The notes under the pieces are model-generated. The model was not told the origin of the DNA, ran no database searches, and worked only from the letters and a program-made list of their open reading frames with translations. Made by a program: the position numbers and the translations under genes. A stretch of DNA of 64,000 bases from Planctomycetota bacterium (GTDB lineage: Bacteria; Planctomycetota; Phycisphaerae; Tepidisphaerales; Tepidisphaeraceae), in the NCBI GenBank assembly GCA_026693085.1, contig JAPLNB010000325.1:1-64000 (forward strand). Reading direction: 5' to 3'. Of the stretch, positions 15,513-24,232 are shown piece after piece (position 1 is the first letter of the stretch; every line of letters starts with the position of its first letter).

Positions 15513-16097
15513 TTATCCGATCTTGCCCACGTCGTTGACAAGGCGTCCCAGAGTCTGGTCCTGGTAGCGGATGAGATTCGCATTGGCTTCGAGCTGCCGC
15601 TGCGCATCGAGCAGCGCCGTCAACTCGTTCGTAGGCTCGGCGTTGCTGCGTTCAACAAACCCGCTGCGCAGCACCCCATCGGCGGGGCGCAGGGGCTTGG
15701 TCTGGGCGTACGCGAACATGGCATCGCCGCGCTTGGTGAGTTTCGCGTCCTGGGGCACATCGAATAGCCCCACCCTCGCCACCACCTGCCCGTTCTGGTT
15801 GACGGCGCCATCTCGCTCGATGGATGATACCCCGCCGGGCGGCAGCTTGATGGGGCTGCCTTTGTCGTCGAGAACCATCTGAACCTTGATGCCCCCGCCG
15901 ATCCCCTCCAACACCCGATTGCTATACATGGCCGGGCTGAGACCTCGGAGCCTCGCCTCGGTCCGCTGTTCCTGAAACACCGCCAGGTCGCGTTTAAAGC
16001 CAACGGTTTCCGCATTGGCCAAGTTGTTGGCAATGACGTCCTGCCGATAGGAATTGGCAAGGACGCCCGTGGCCGAGAGGTACAGGCCGTAGATCAT
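15513..16097 (-). CDS. flgF: FlgF-type flagellar basal-body rod protein (short)
   Basis: A 194-residue rod protein of the FlgE/F/G family. It has the N-terminal signature GLYLSATGVLANSYRQDVIANNLANAETVGFK and the C-terminal SNAEPTNELTALLDAQRQLEANANLI. It is shorter than FlgF (about 250) because the central D1 region is reduced. The start at 16097 overlaps the stop of the preceding small gene in an ATGA, so the two are coupled. FlgF is the best match by position before flgG. Confidence 0.88.
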   Translation of the reverse strand: MIYGLYLSATGVLANSYRQDVIANNLANAETVGFKRDLAVFQEQRTEARLRGLSPAMYSNRVLEGIGGGIKVQMVLDDKGSPIKLPPGGVSSIERDGAVNQNGQVVARVGLFDVPQDAKLTKRGDAMFAYAQTKPLRPADGVLRSGFVERSNAEPTNELTALLDAQRQLEANANLIRYQDQTLGRLVNDVGKIG

Positions 16098-16309
16098 TCG
16101 GCCCCTCCCTCGGCAATGAGTGACAGCCGTCCGAGACGGCCATCCGTTGCGGTCAGCTCTCCGTCCTTGGAGAAGCGAGGTTCGGCTCCGCCGGTTGCCT
16201 CCTGCTGCCGCTGCCTTTGCACATCCTGTTCCTGGCGCAGATGCATGACCAGCGCCAGTCGCGCCGCTTCGACAATCCTTTGTCCCAGCGTGTTTCGCAG
16301 ATAATCCAT
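16094..16309 (-). CDS. Unknown 71-residue protein, first gene of the flg operon
   Basis: A small soluble protein, MDYLRNTLGQRIVEAARLAL followed by a glutamine-rich helix (LRQEQDVQRQRQQE) and a short acidic tail. No family was recognised. It is translationally coupled to flgF through an ATGA overlap and is first in the minus-strand flg run, so a flagellar role such as a rod chaperone or regulator is plausible but is inference. The GGAG ribosome site, 7 nt before ATG, lies in the 3-nt loop of a perfect 6-bp inverted repeat (16312-16326), which suggests control of its translation. Confidence 0.7.
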   Translation of the reverse strand: MDYLRNTLGQRIVEAARLALVMHLRQEQDVQRQRQQEATGGAEPRFSKDGELTATDGRLGRLSLIAEGGAE

Positions 16310-16311
16310 AG

Positions 16312-16326
16312 ACGTACTCCGTACGT
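16312..16326 (-). promoter_or_regulatory. Hairpin that presents the ribosome site (GGA loop) of the flg operon
   Basis: On the minus strand ACGTAC-GGA-GTACGT is a perfect 6-bp stem with GGA as its loop. The GGAG of this hairpin is the only ribosome site for the 71-residue gene. ACGGA matches the CsrA core, and a GGA in a stem-loop is the known CsrA preference. It may be a CsrA-operated switch for the first cistron. Confidence 0.5.
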
Positions 16327-16548
16327 GTTGCCACGACAGGTCATTCAATCCGTGTGCCGCAAGCACAAACAGGCCATCACATAGATATGGGACGTTACCG
16401 ATCCTCTTTCCTCAAGTATTTGCGTCAAATGGATTAAAGCGACAACAGATCGACGGAGTGTGGGTCTGAGATACCCCGATCCGCCGGCACCCGGCGTTGC
16501 GGCGTTGGCGCAGCGACTGCTTTGTCAGGGCAGAAACTGCGCCCCGAA
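16327..16548. other. Upstream region of the flg operon
   Basis: About 220 bp between the flg operon and the next gene. It should hold the operon promoter. A TTGACG on the minus strand lacks a good -10 at 17 nt, and no sigma-28 or sigma-54 match was found. No gene is visible. Confidence 0.4.
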
Positions 16549-17415
16549 TCAGCGTTCTGATTTTGGCTGGCCGACCGGGCCGGCGCGGATGTGTTTGAGG
16601 AGTGTTTCGCGTTGCGCGGGGTTCATGGATTCGACGGTGAATGTGACCGACTGACCGGCCAGGCGCAATCCCGTGAGCCGCAAGGGAACCGACTTGCCGC
16701 CCTGCACGGGCACGAAGACGACCGGCTCCGCAGGCGTGTCGCTTAAGAGGTCTTTCAGCCAGTCCGCCATCGCCGCCGACACCGCACTGCTATTGGTCAA
16801 CCCCGTGCTGTCCATGGCGGCCTCTCGCCGCCAGCGAGGCAATTGCGGGGCCAGTGCGCTGCGAAACCGTTCGAGCTGGGTGGTAACCAACGTCTTGGGC
16901 AGCGGCAGACGCCCACCCATCGTCCTCGTCAGGCGAAGGTGCAGTCGCCCGTGCTGATCCAACTCCGGCTGAAATTGCACGCTGGCAATAATTCCCCCAA
17001 AGTCCTGGACGCGTCCGGCCAGGATAATCTGCCCGTCCCTCAACAGAACAACGGGATTGCCCACATATCGCTGGTACTCCCGATCCAAGCCTTCCACCTC
17101 GGCATTGTGCAGGAGAAGGGCGTTGATCTGCTCCTCAGTGAGGCTGACCGTCAGGGGTGCAGTAACCGGCCCGGTGTTCGGCGACCCCCGCTGCGCCCGG
17201 CGTTCCCGAGCCTGCGATTCACTGGCCAAGTTGTGAACCCGGGCAAGGTTATCCATGGCCTGCTGATTCGTAACGCCGCGTTGCTCGCCCTCCCAAGTGT
17301 AGGGCCGATAGAACGCCGGTCTGGAGCGCAGCAAGCCATAACCCACGGCAACGGCAAGAATAACCGTCAACAGCAGGCCCGCCAAGAACAGCCTCAGGCG
17401 TTTGAAGATTTTCAT
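16549..17415 (-). CDS. Unknown single-span membrane protein
   Basis: A 288-residue protein with an N-terminal signal anchor (about 8-29: LFLAGLLLTVILAVAVGYGLL) and a long extracytoplasmic part. The latter contains APLTVSLTEEQINALLLHNAE and VLLRDGQIILAGRVQDFGGIIASV, a pattern similar to DUF2140/YpmS-like or LptC-like domains, but I am not sure of either. It ends with a hydrophilic tail. It is upstream of the flagellar operon on the same strand, with about 240 bp between. Codon use matches neighbours, so a real gene is likely though its function is unknown. Confidence 0.75.
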   Translation of the reverse strand: MKIFKRLRLFLAGLLLTVILAVAVGYGLLRSRPAFYRPYTWEGEQRGVTNQQAMDNLARVHNLASESQARERRAQRGSPNTGPVTAPLTVSLTEEQINALLLHNAEVEGLDREYQRYVGNPVVLLRDGQIILAGRVQDFGGIIASVQFQPELDQHGRLHLRLTRTMGGRLPLPKTLVTTQLERFRSALAPQLPRWRREAAMDSTGLTNSSAVSAAMADWLKDLLSDTPAEPVVFVPVQGGKSVPLRLTGLRLAGQSVTFTVESMNPAQRETLLKHIRAGPVGQPKSER

Positions 17416-17646
17416 CGTTAACCCTGCCAGCCGTTAGCCACTTTACCGGAGAACTCCGTATAACCGCTATAATGCGAAGTAGAAAGGCGTATCACATGTT
17501 GGCGCATCGATAATTCGGCGCCTCGCACCACCGGATGAGGTAGACTACCGGCTACTGAGGATCACGCGGTCAATCGGCGGGTCGATGAACGCAGGTTGCA
17601 TCCGCTTTGACCGCCAAGCAGATCATTATTGCTCAGGATTGTCAGA

Positions 17647-18138
17647 ATGCCATTTCATGAGCGTAGGCCAAGTTGGATTGCCGAAGATGCCGCCCTGGGT
17701 TCGGCGGATACCCTTCGGCGTGCGCGGCGCCTGCGGCATCGGCTGCGCCACGACCCGGCTCGCCTGCACGCGTGTTTGCGTAATCTCTGCTCCAAGTCGG
17801 CAACCCCGGCCGCAGCCACCAGAGCCTTGGCCCCTCGACTGGCCGCCCCGTTCTTGCAGGCCGATCCGATCGTCGTTTCGGCGTTCACCGATCAGGTAAC
17901 CCAGGCACTCGATGGCTACGTGCTCCGCTATTCCAATCGCCTCGCTCTGCTGGCGAGCGCCGCGAAACTGGGCATCAGCCGTTTCGAGGCCAACTTGATC
18001 ATCGCCACGGTTCAGTACCGCCATAATACCCCCCCCCCACCGCCGACCACCGGCTCGTTTTGGCTAATGCTGATCGCGTTCGTCATCACGGTGCAAGCCG
18101 CCATCGTGCTCGCCGTCTGGCGACTCTTCGGCGTATAG
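17647..18138 (+). CDS. Unknown small tail-anchored protein with a C10 tract
   Basis: A 163-residue protein. The N-terminal half is arginine- and alanine-rich and soluble, the middle (AFTDQVTQALDGYVLRYSNRLALLASAAKLGISRFEANLIIATV) resembles a helical bundle, then a proline linker leads to one C-terminal membrane helix (about 138-160). The start ATG at 17647 has AGGA 8 nt upstream. A run of ten C residues at 18029-18038 encodes the proline linker; slippage there would remove the membrane anchor. A TATAAT at 17468-17473 on this strand could be the promoter, but no -35 is clear. No family recognised. Confidence 0.65.
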   Translation: MPFHERRPSWIAEDAALGSADTLRRARRLRHRLRHDPARLHACLRNLCSKSATPAAATRALAPRLAAPFLQADPIVVSAFTDQVTQALDGYVLRYSNRLALLASAAKLGISRFEANLIIATVQYRHNTPPPPPTTGSFWLMLIAFVITVQAAIVLAVWRLFGV

Positions 18139-18144
18139 CCGCCG

Positions 18145-18165
18145 AAATCGAAAATCGAAAATCCG
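18145..18165. repeat. Heptanucleotide repeat downstream of the tail-anchored gene
   Basis: Three tandem 7-mers: AAATCGA, AAATCGA, AAATCCG. Another example of the 7-nt periodic arrays in this window, here outside the flagellar block. Confidence 0.6.
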
Positions 18166-18289
18166 GGTCGATCATGACACCGCGGCTCACCCACAGTAGC
18201 CGGCCGCCGGTTCGTCTCCTCGCCAGCTTTGGCGTATAATGCCCCCCACAGGTGGACGTGCTCTGGGGTCATACCGAAGGAGACAGGAC

Positions 18290-20323
18290 ATGAAAACGGC
18301 TTACGCGGTGTTGGCACTGTGTGTGACATTCAGCTTCCTGATCCAGCCGGCGTGCTCTGAGGAGCTGACCTACAAAGACCTGGTCGGCCGGCTCACCGAT
18401 CTGGAATACCTCGCGACCCTGCCCACGGCGGGCAACACGTGCGCCCAATGGTCCAGTTGGGACCGCGCGAGCCAATATGACGCCGCCACCGATAAGTACA
18501 TCAAGTGGGACGCCAATGGCGACGGCAACGGCATCATCCGGCGTGAAGGTGAGCAGATCGTGATGGCCGAAATGGAAGGGCCGGGCTGCATCTGGCGAAT
18601 CTGGTCGGCGATGCCGCAGAACGGACATGTGAAGATCTATCTCGACGGCTCGGCGACGCCGGTGGTCGATCTGCCGTTCATCGGGTACTTCGACCATAAG
18701 AATCCGCCGTTCACTGGGCTGGCGTTGGTCCACATGACCGCCCGCGGGCAGAACTGCTACGTCCCGATCCCCTATCAGAAGTCCTGCAAGATTGTCGCGG
18801 ACAAAGGGTGGGGCAATTACTACCACTTCAACTACGAAACCTTCCCGAAGGGCACCAAAGTGCCTACGTTCAGCCGAAATCTTTCCGCCCAAGACGCCGC
18901 CGCTCTGGAAGCCGCGGACAAGAAGCTGGCCGATTCCGGCAAAGACCCCGCGCGACTTCAGGCGGACATCCACGGCGCACAGACCGCGCTCACAATCGCG
19001 CCCGGATCATCCACGACGCTCGCCGAGATCATCGGCCCCCGCGCCATCACGGCGATCCGGGCCAAGGTGACGCTCGCGGCGTCGGCGGACGATCGCACCG
19101 TGTTGCGCGAGCTAGCGGTGCGCATCACGTGGGACGGCGAAGAGCAGCCGGCGGTCTGGGCGCCGCTGGGCGACTTCTTCGGCACGGCCGCCGGCGCAAA
19201 CCGCTACCGCTCGCTGCCGACGGGCCTGGCCGAAAACGGCTGGTTCTACAGCTACTGGTACATGCCGTTCGCCAAGAGCGCCAAGCTCGACATCATCAAT
19301 GACGGCACGCAGCCGCGGCAGATTCAGCTTGAAGTCGTCAATGCGCCGCTCACCAGGCCGATCGAGCAGCTCGGGCGTTTCCATGCCAAGTGGCACCGCG
19401 ACGCGTTCCTGCCGCAGCGCGCCGATCGGCAGATTGACTGGCCCATGCTCATCACCGAAGGCCGCGGCCGATTTGTCGGGGTCATGCTGCACGTCTGGAA
19501 CCCGAAGGGCGGCTGGTGGGGCGAAGGGGATGAGAAATTCTTTGTCGATGGCGAGAAATTTCCATCGACCATCGGCACCGGCTCCGAAGATTACTTCGGG
19601 TACGCCTGGGGCGACCCCAAGCTCTTCCAAAACGCCTACCACAACCAAACGATCTCGCAGAACAACAAAGGCCACATCTCTGTCAACCGCTGGCACATCA
19701 CCGACAATGTTCCCTTCCAGAAATCTTTCCAGGCGGACATCGAAAAGTACTTCCCCAACACCCGCCCGTGTCTCTTCGCCGCCACAACCTACTGGTATCT
19801 CGCGGCTGGTGGCAAAGACCCCTACCCGGCAGTGCCGCTGTCGCAACGTGCCGGCTATTGGACCAACAGCCCCGATGCCTCGAAGATCCAGGGCGCCATC
19901 GAAGGCGAACAGATGAAAATCCTGAGCAAGACCGCCGGCAACACCCAAACACAGGATCTGGCCGATCACGAAGGCGATTGGTCCGACGGCAAGCATCTCT
20001 GGTGGACGGGCGCCAAACCCGGCGACAAACTCGAACTGGCGCTGCCCGTCGCGGCCGCTGGAAAGTACAACCTCACCCTCCAGCTCACCAAGGCCAGCGA
20101 CTACGCGATTGTCCAGATCGATCTCGACGGCGTGAAACTCGGCCAGCCCGTGAACCTCTACAGCCCCAACGTGCGACTGGCCCCAAAACTGACGGGCGAC
20201 GCCATCGATCTTGCGGCGGGCCAGCACAAGCTCACGTTCGAGATCACCGGCGCCGCCCCCGAAGCCAAGAAAGGCTACATGGTCGGAATCGACTACGTGA
20301 AACTCGACCCCGTGAAGAAGTGA
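18290..20323 (+). CDS. DUF2961 (GH172-type) secreted protein with C-terminal beta domain
   Basis: A 677-residue secreted protein with an N-terminal signal peptide (cleaved near ACSEE). The DUF2961 core spans about 40-420 and has GEQIVMAEMEGPGCIWRIW and the hallmark STIGTGSEDYFGYAWG. Members tested elsewhere (GH172) act as alpha-D-fructofuranosidase/difructose-dianhydride synthase or D-arabinofuranosidase, so a furanoside-active enzyme is likely. Residues about 535-677 form an extra jelly-roll-like domain with LDGVKLGQPVNLYS, perhaps for carbohydrate binding. AAGGAG with 7-nt spacing supports the start at 18290. Confidence 0.9.
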   Translation: MKTAYAVLALCVTFSFLIQPACSEELTYKDLVGRLTDLEYLATLPTAGNTCAQWSSWDRASQYDAATDKYIKWDANGDGNGIIRREGEQIVMAEMEGPGCIWRIWSAMPQNGHVKIYLDGSATPVVDLPFIGYFDHKNPPFTGLALVHMTARGQNCYVPIPYQKSCKIVADKGWGNYYHFNYETFPKGTKVPTFSRNLSAQDAAALEAADKKLADSGKDPARLQADIHGAQTALTIAPGSSTTLAEIIGPRAITAIRAKVTLAASADDRTVLRELAVRITWDGEEQPAVWAPLGDFFGTAAGANRYRSLPTGLAENGWFYSYWYMPFAKSAKLDIINDGTQPRQIQLEVVNAPLTRPIEQLGRFHAKWHRDAFLPQRADRQIDWPMLITEGRGRFVGVMLHVWNPKGGWWGEGDEKFFVDGEKFPSTIGTGSEDYFGYAWGDPKLFQNAYHNQTISQNNKGHISVNRWHITDNVPFQKSFQADIEKYFPNTRPCLFAATTYWYLAAGGKDPYPAVPLSQRAGYWTNSPDASKIQGAIEGEQMKILSKTAGNTQTQDLADHEGDWSDGKHLWWTGAKPGDKLELALPVAAAGKYNLTLQLTKASDYAIVQIDLDGVKLGQPVNLYSPNVRLAPKLTGDAIDLAAGQHKLTFEITGAAPEAKKGYMVGIDYVKLDPVKK

Positions 20324-20338
20324 CCCCAAGCCGCCGCA

Positions 20339-21478
20339 TCATCCACCAACGCTGATCGACTCTTGTCCCGAGTCGCGGGGTTCGTTGTTCGCTGCTGAAT
20401 CGGAATTCGGCTTCGCGCGTTCGGCCTTGGCAGCGGCTGTGGCCTGCTCCGCCGGCTCCACCATGGCCACCACTTTCTCGAACCCGCTGTGGCCGTACTC
20501 CTGGCCATACCACCGGGTCAGTTCCGCCATCCGCTTCCGCTCCCGCTCGGGAGTGCTGCCGAAAAACGCCATCCACCGTGGCGTCATCTTCTTGACATTC
20601 GACCTCACCCCCAGGCGCAACGGCCAACCATATTTCGACGGGTTCATCGCCTCGCTCAGATGCTCCGTGATGTACACTCGCATGAAATCCCCGCCCGCCG
20701 CCGGGTTCAGTCGCCACTGGTTGTTCTCCAGGACCAGCATCGGCTCCCGCCTCGCGCCATCGATGACGATCGGCCGCGTCAGATTCAAGTAGAACTTCAG
20801 GCCCGCGTAGTTCGCCGCCATGTCGCCGTTCGAATAGACGCTATCGATCGCCATCCCGAAGAATCCGTTCTCCTGATCGATCCCCAGCTTCACCACCTTG
20901 CGATACGCCGCCGCCTCGTCGCCGCTGTTCTTCATCTCCTCTGTGAAGACCTCGTAGTACTCGTAGCCCTGCTCGAAGAGATGCCCCAGCTTGTCGCTGC
21001 CGAAATAGATCCCATTGAAGTTGACGGTGGGCGAGATGATGACCATCAGAATCGGCCGATAGATTGTGCCATAGACCGACTCCCTCGGCCAAGGATCAAA
21101 CTTCATCGGCTGCCGCTCGAACTCGCCGTATCGGACCCAGGCTTCCATGTAGCACTGTGCGGTTCCGCCGCGAACCGTCACATCGAATACGGCCCTGGCG
21201 ATGGCCGCCTCCGTCAGCCGGTCCGCCGCCTTCTCCAACTCCGATTTGCGTATGAACTGGAACGAGGTCCGCTCCGCTTTGGTCATGTGCTCGTGATACT
21301 GCTCATTGACCCGCCCCACGGCCGTCTCCAGCGACCTGACAACTTCCTGCTGGAACTCGGCCCCCAGATCCACCAGCGGCTTGGGCGGCGTCGTGAACTG
21401 GTCGGTCTCCAGCGCCGCACACCAACGGGCCAGCATCACCACGCACACCACACATCCGCCATATCGCCCGATGACCAT
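20339..21478 (-). CDS. Conserved unknown exported protein
   Basis: A 379-residue protein with an N-terminal signal sequence (MVIGRYGGCVVCVVMLARWC). The mature part holds SPTVNFNGIYFGSDKLGHLF and EQGYEYYEVFTEEMKNSGDE, a block I associate with uncharacterised bacterial exported proteins. The His and acidic residues in it could bind metal, which is inference. GGAGG with a 6-nt gap sets the start at 21478. It is convergent with the GH172-type gene (15-bp gap) and divergent from the oxidoreductase. Confidence 0.75.
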   Translation of the reverse strand: MVIGRYGGCVVCVVMLARWCAALETDQFTTPPKPLVDLGAEFQQEVVRSLETAVGRVNEQYHEHMTKAERTSFQFIRKSELEKAADRLTEAAIARAVFDVTVRGGTAQCYMEAWVRYGEFERQPMKFDPWPRESVYGTIYRPILMVIISPTVNFNGIYFGSDKLGHLFEQGYEYYEVFTEEMKNSGDEAAAYRKVVKLGIDQENGFFGMAIDSVYSNGDMAANYAGLKFYLNLTRPIVIDGARREPMLVLENNQWRLNPAAGGDFMRVYITEHLSEAMNPSKYGWPLRLGVRSNVKKMTPRWMAFFGSTPERERKRMAELTRWYGQEYGHSGFEKVVAMVEPAEQATAAAKAERAKPNSDSAANNEPRDSGQESISVGG

Positions 21479-21589
21479 AGCCATCCTCCCCATACCATGT
21501 CCCATTTCACACACCATCATGGCTGATCTCTGCCTCATCCACAAGCCCACAAGACCCCCGCCCCCGTTCGTGTTACATTATCGGCCACT

Positions 21590-22636
21590 ATGGGCAACAC
21601 CTTCGTTCGCGTTGGAATCATCGGCATGGGGATCGGCCGCCAAAACGGCAAAGCCATCGCTTCCAACCCCCGCGGCCGGGTCGTCGGGCTCTGCGACATC
21701 GTCGAAGAGAGAATGCACGACTTCCAGAAGGATCTCCTTGAGCCAACGAGGAAATACACCGACTATCGCGAACTATTGCGCGCCAAGGAAATCGATGCCG
21801 TGTTCGTCGGCACCCCCAACCAGCTCCACATCCCCATGGCGATCGACGCCATCAAGGCCGGCAAACACGTCCTGTGCACCAAGCCCCTCGGACACGATCT
21901 GAAACTCGCGAAGAAACTCGTCGAAGCCGCTGAATCGTCGGGCCTGGTCAACATGATGTCGCTCTCCTGCCGGTTCAGCGCCGAAAGCAAGCACCTCGAA
22001 TCGCTGGCAAGAAAGCGCGTTTTCGGCGACCTCTATTACGCCAAGGCCCGCTCCATCCGCCGTAGCGGGATTCCCGCGTGGAACCTGGGGTTCATCCAGA
22101 AGGGCGGCGGCGCGTTTCGGGACATGGGGGTGCACTGCCTGGACGCCGCCTGGGCGCTGCTCGGCTTCCCAAAACCCCTCTCCGTCCTCGGTGTCGCCGG
22201 CGCCCGCTTCGGCCCACGCGGCCAAGGCTACTGGGAATTCAAAGCACCCCCCAGGCGCACCTGGAAACAATTCGCGGCCGACGACTACGCCGGCGGGTTC
22301 ATCCGCTTCGAAAACAACATCGGCATGCAGGTCGAGAGCTTCTGGGCATCGCATCAGCCGGAAGAGTTCCAGATCGAAATCTTCGGCTCCGAAGCGGGCG
22401 CGAAAATGTACCCGTTGACGATCTACCGCACGGAGAATGGCTCGGCAGTCGATAGCACGGTCAAGATTCAACAAAAACCCGACTCCGCCTGGGACAACGT
22501 CGCCGGCCATTTCATCGACTGCATCCTGGATGGCACGAAATGCCAAGCCCCACTACGGCACGGGTACAGGGTCCAACAAATGATGGAAGCACTCCTCGAA
22601 AGCGGCAAGACCGGCAAGGAAGTCCGCCTCGGGTAA
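21590..22636 (+). CDS. Gfo/Idh/MocA-family NAD(P)-dependent oxidoreductase
   Basis: A 348-residue cytoplasmic oxidoreductase. The Rossmann motif is VGIIGMGIGRQNGKAI, the conserved active-site block is KHVLCTKPLG (the usual EKP is TKP here), and HCLDAAW corresponds to the catalytic His region near GVHCLDA. These enzymes oxidise or epimerise sugars, inositol or related alcohols using NAD(P). The Glu of the usual EKP is replaced by Thr, as in some family members. Substrate unknown. It stands alone, divergent from the unknown exported protein. Confidence 0.9.
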   Translation: MGNTFVRVGIIGMGIGRQNGKAIASNPRGRVVGLCDIVEERMHDFQKDLLEPTRKYTDYRELLRAKEIDAVFVGTPNQLHIPMAIDAIKAGKHVLCTKPLGHDLKLAKKLVEAAESSGLVNMMSLSCRFSAESKHLESLARKRVFGDLYYAKARSIRRSGIPAWNLGFIQKGGGAFRDMGVHCLDAAWALLGFPKPLSVLGVAGARFGPRGQGYWEFKAPPRRTWKQFAADDYAGGFIRFENNIGMQVESFWASHQPEEFQIEIFGSEAGAKMYPLTIYRTENGSAVDSTVKIQQKPDSAWDNVAGHFIDCILDGTKCQAPLRHGYRVQQMMEALLESGKTGKEVRLG

Positions 22637-22685
22637 TCGTTACGAATAGCGTGGAGACGCAGAGTCACTGAGGCAGGCTCCTGCT

Positions 22686-23588
22686 TTAGAGAACCCAATC
22701 GCCCGCCCTCGCCTCATAGTACTGGCGCAATCGCGCATATCGCAGGGCCAGTTTGTGGTCACCGGCCTCTACAAACCGCTGATGCTCCTTCCTGGCGAAA
22801 TCAAGACCCTTCTGCACGAGATCGCGATTTGATCCGGAGCCAATTTTCTTCCGGATGCCTTCGCCCAGGAAGTCCAGAAATGGAACCCCGTCTTGATCGA
22901 TATTCGCTAAGTTACGGCAGAACTCAGCATGCGCACGTACGTCTTGAGCTACCCGATCGTCGCCAGGCATGCTCATCTGAAGATTCAACCATCGGCCCAA
23001 TTCTTTCCCCAGAACGATGCGCGGGTACTGGGCGATACGCTCTTGCAGCTCAAATGCCGCCAGAAACCCGGGCCCGTATAACTCGTCCCCTTCGCACTCA
23101 ATGCCGGTCCCAATCTCGATCGCGCCACGGATCGGTACGGAGTCCGATACCGACCCGAGTAGCGTCCATGCGCAGTTTTCCATGATCCGATACACATCCC
23201 ACACAGCTGGATCCTTGTTCGGTGTCATCAATGGAGCATAGAGCACGACCGTGTCAGAGAATGAGTACGTCTTCAGACCACAATGAAGACATCGCCCAAC
23301 TTGGCCCTTGGTCTCCGGTGGCATCTGCTGAACACACTGGGCCGAGGATGCATTCCGGAAACTCGTGACAACCCCCGTTGCAAGGTCCCGCACCAGATTC
23401 CTCTTTCCGACAGACTCGTGCAATCGAACAGTGATCTCGCTTCGATTATCTTCCTTCAGAGGCACCTTCTGCAGTTGCCGAATTGCCTCTTTCTGCCCCA
23501 GCACGTCGATCACAGCCACGATGTACCAACGGTACTGCACTGAATCGGCTCGCCGTGTTACTGCCTCACCAGTATCGATTCCACTCAT
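22686..23588 (-). CDS. Class III nucleotide-cyclase-like protein (Pycsar-type fold)
   Basis: A 300-residue soluble protein. Two likely metal-binding aspartates are visible: VAVIDVLG (D28) and SFSDTVVLY (D112), followed by the RGAIEIGTG block (about 152-162). This order is that of single-domain class III cyclases, the fold of Pycsar uridylate/cytidylate cyclases. A CxxC (CLHC, about 100-103) lies just before the second Asp. The protein has no sensor or membrane part. It begins 10 bp after higA and probably shares one transcript with higB-higA. No Pycsar effector (TIR or membrane) is adjacent. Cyclase activity is inferred; a degenerate enzyme is possible. Confidence 0.55.
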   Translation of the reverse strand: MSGIDTGEAVTRRADSVQYRWYIVAVIDVLGQKEAIRQLQKVPLKEDNRSEITVRLHESVGKRNLVRDLATGVVTSFRNASSAQCVQQMPPETKGQVGRCLHCGLKTYSFSDTVVLYAPLMTPNKDPAVWDVYRIMENCAWTLLGSVSDSVPIRGAIEIGTGIECEGDELYGPGFLAAFELQERIAQYPRIVLGKELGRWLNLQMSMPGDDRVAQDVRAHAEFCRNLANIDQDGVPFLDFLGEGIRKKIGSGSNRDLVQKGLDFARKEHQRFVEAGDHKLALRYARLRQYYEARAGDWVL

Positions 23589-23598
23589 CGCAATGCCC

Positions 23599-23895
23599 TC
23601 ACCCCACCATCCTCGCCCTCTTCGCGATCTGCGGGTCTGGCGGGCCTACCTGGGACAACTGATACGCCGTCTCCAGGTTCAGCCAAGCGTCCGGCGAGGT
23701 GCCGAATGCGGCGGCCAACTCAACCGCAGTCTCGGGGGTGATCCGCTTCTTGCCCTTGATGATCTGGTTGACCACTTGCAGCGGCCGGCCGATGATCCTC
23801 GCCAGATCACCCTGCGACCAGCCGCGTTCCTTCAACTCATCACGGATGAACTCGCCGGGCGGGAACACCTCCGCGGGCATCAGTCTCTTACGCAT
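23599..23895 (-). CDS. higA: HigA-type antitoxin (XRE helix-turn-helix)
   Basis: A 98-residue antitoxin. The motif PGEFIRDELKERGWSQGDLARIIGRPLQVVNQIIKGKKRITPETAVELAAAFG is a standard HigA/VapI helix-turn-helix (given here in parts: ERGWSQGDLARIIG, QVVNQIIKGK). It binds its own promoter and neutralises HigB. The start ATG at 23895 has GAGGGA upstream; a TTG at 23919 would extend it. Between higB and the cyclase-like gene. Confidence 0.9.
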   Translation of the reverse strand: MRKRLMPAEVFPPGEFIRDELKERGWSQGDLARIIGRPLQVVNQIIKGKKRITPETAVELAAAFGTSPDAWLNLETAYQLSQVGPPDPQIAKRARMVG

Positions 23896-23915
23896 GGCTC
23901 GGTCCCTCGTCGAAT

Positions 23916-24209
23916 TCAATGATAGTCCTCAATGCTCACAACAACGATGGTCCTGTCATTCACAATTTCAATCTCAAGGATCAGCCGGAACTGATCGTTC
24001 AGCCGCATCGATCGCTGATGGGCACGGCGGCCCTTGAGCTTCTCATAATGCAGCGACTTCATCGCGTAGAAGTCGCGTTCGTCAGCCGCCGCCCTGATCC
24101 ACTGCATCACCTTGCGGAATGCTCGGATCACATCGCGGCCAAAGCCGCCCGTGTACCCAGGATCGACTTCCAGACGCTCCAGCTTCTTATCGGCATGCCT
24201 GACATTCAT
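23916..24209 (-). CDS. higB: HigB/RelE-family toxin
   Basis: A 97-residue toxin of the ParE/RelE fold. The C-terminal block RRAHQRSMRLNDQFRLIL, then IVVVSIEDYH, is the HigB signature with the basic residues used for mRNA cleavage on the ribosome and a final DYH. The order toxin before antitoxin is that of higBA. A promoter with TATCAT lies just upstream. Confidence 0.9.
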   Translation of the reverse strand: MNVRHADKKLERLEVDPGYTGGFGRDVIRAFRKVMQWIRAAADERDFYAMKSLHYEKLKGRRAHQRSMRLNDQFRLILEIEIVNDRTIVVVSIEDYH

Positions 24210-24232
24210 CAGGACCTCATTTCAGCCATACA

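Noticed and set aside
16380-16430. A sigma-54 or sigma-28 promoter for the flg operon
   Set aside because: The best TGG...TTGC match has the wrong spacing and no sigma-28 -10 box was found.
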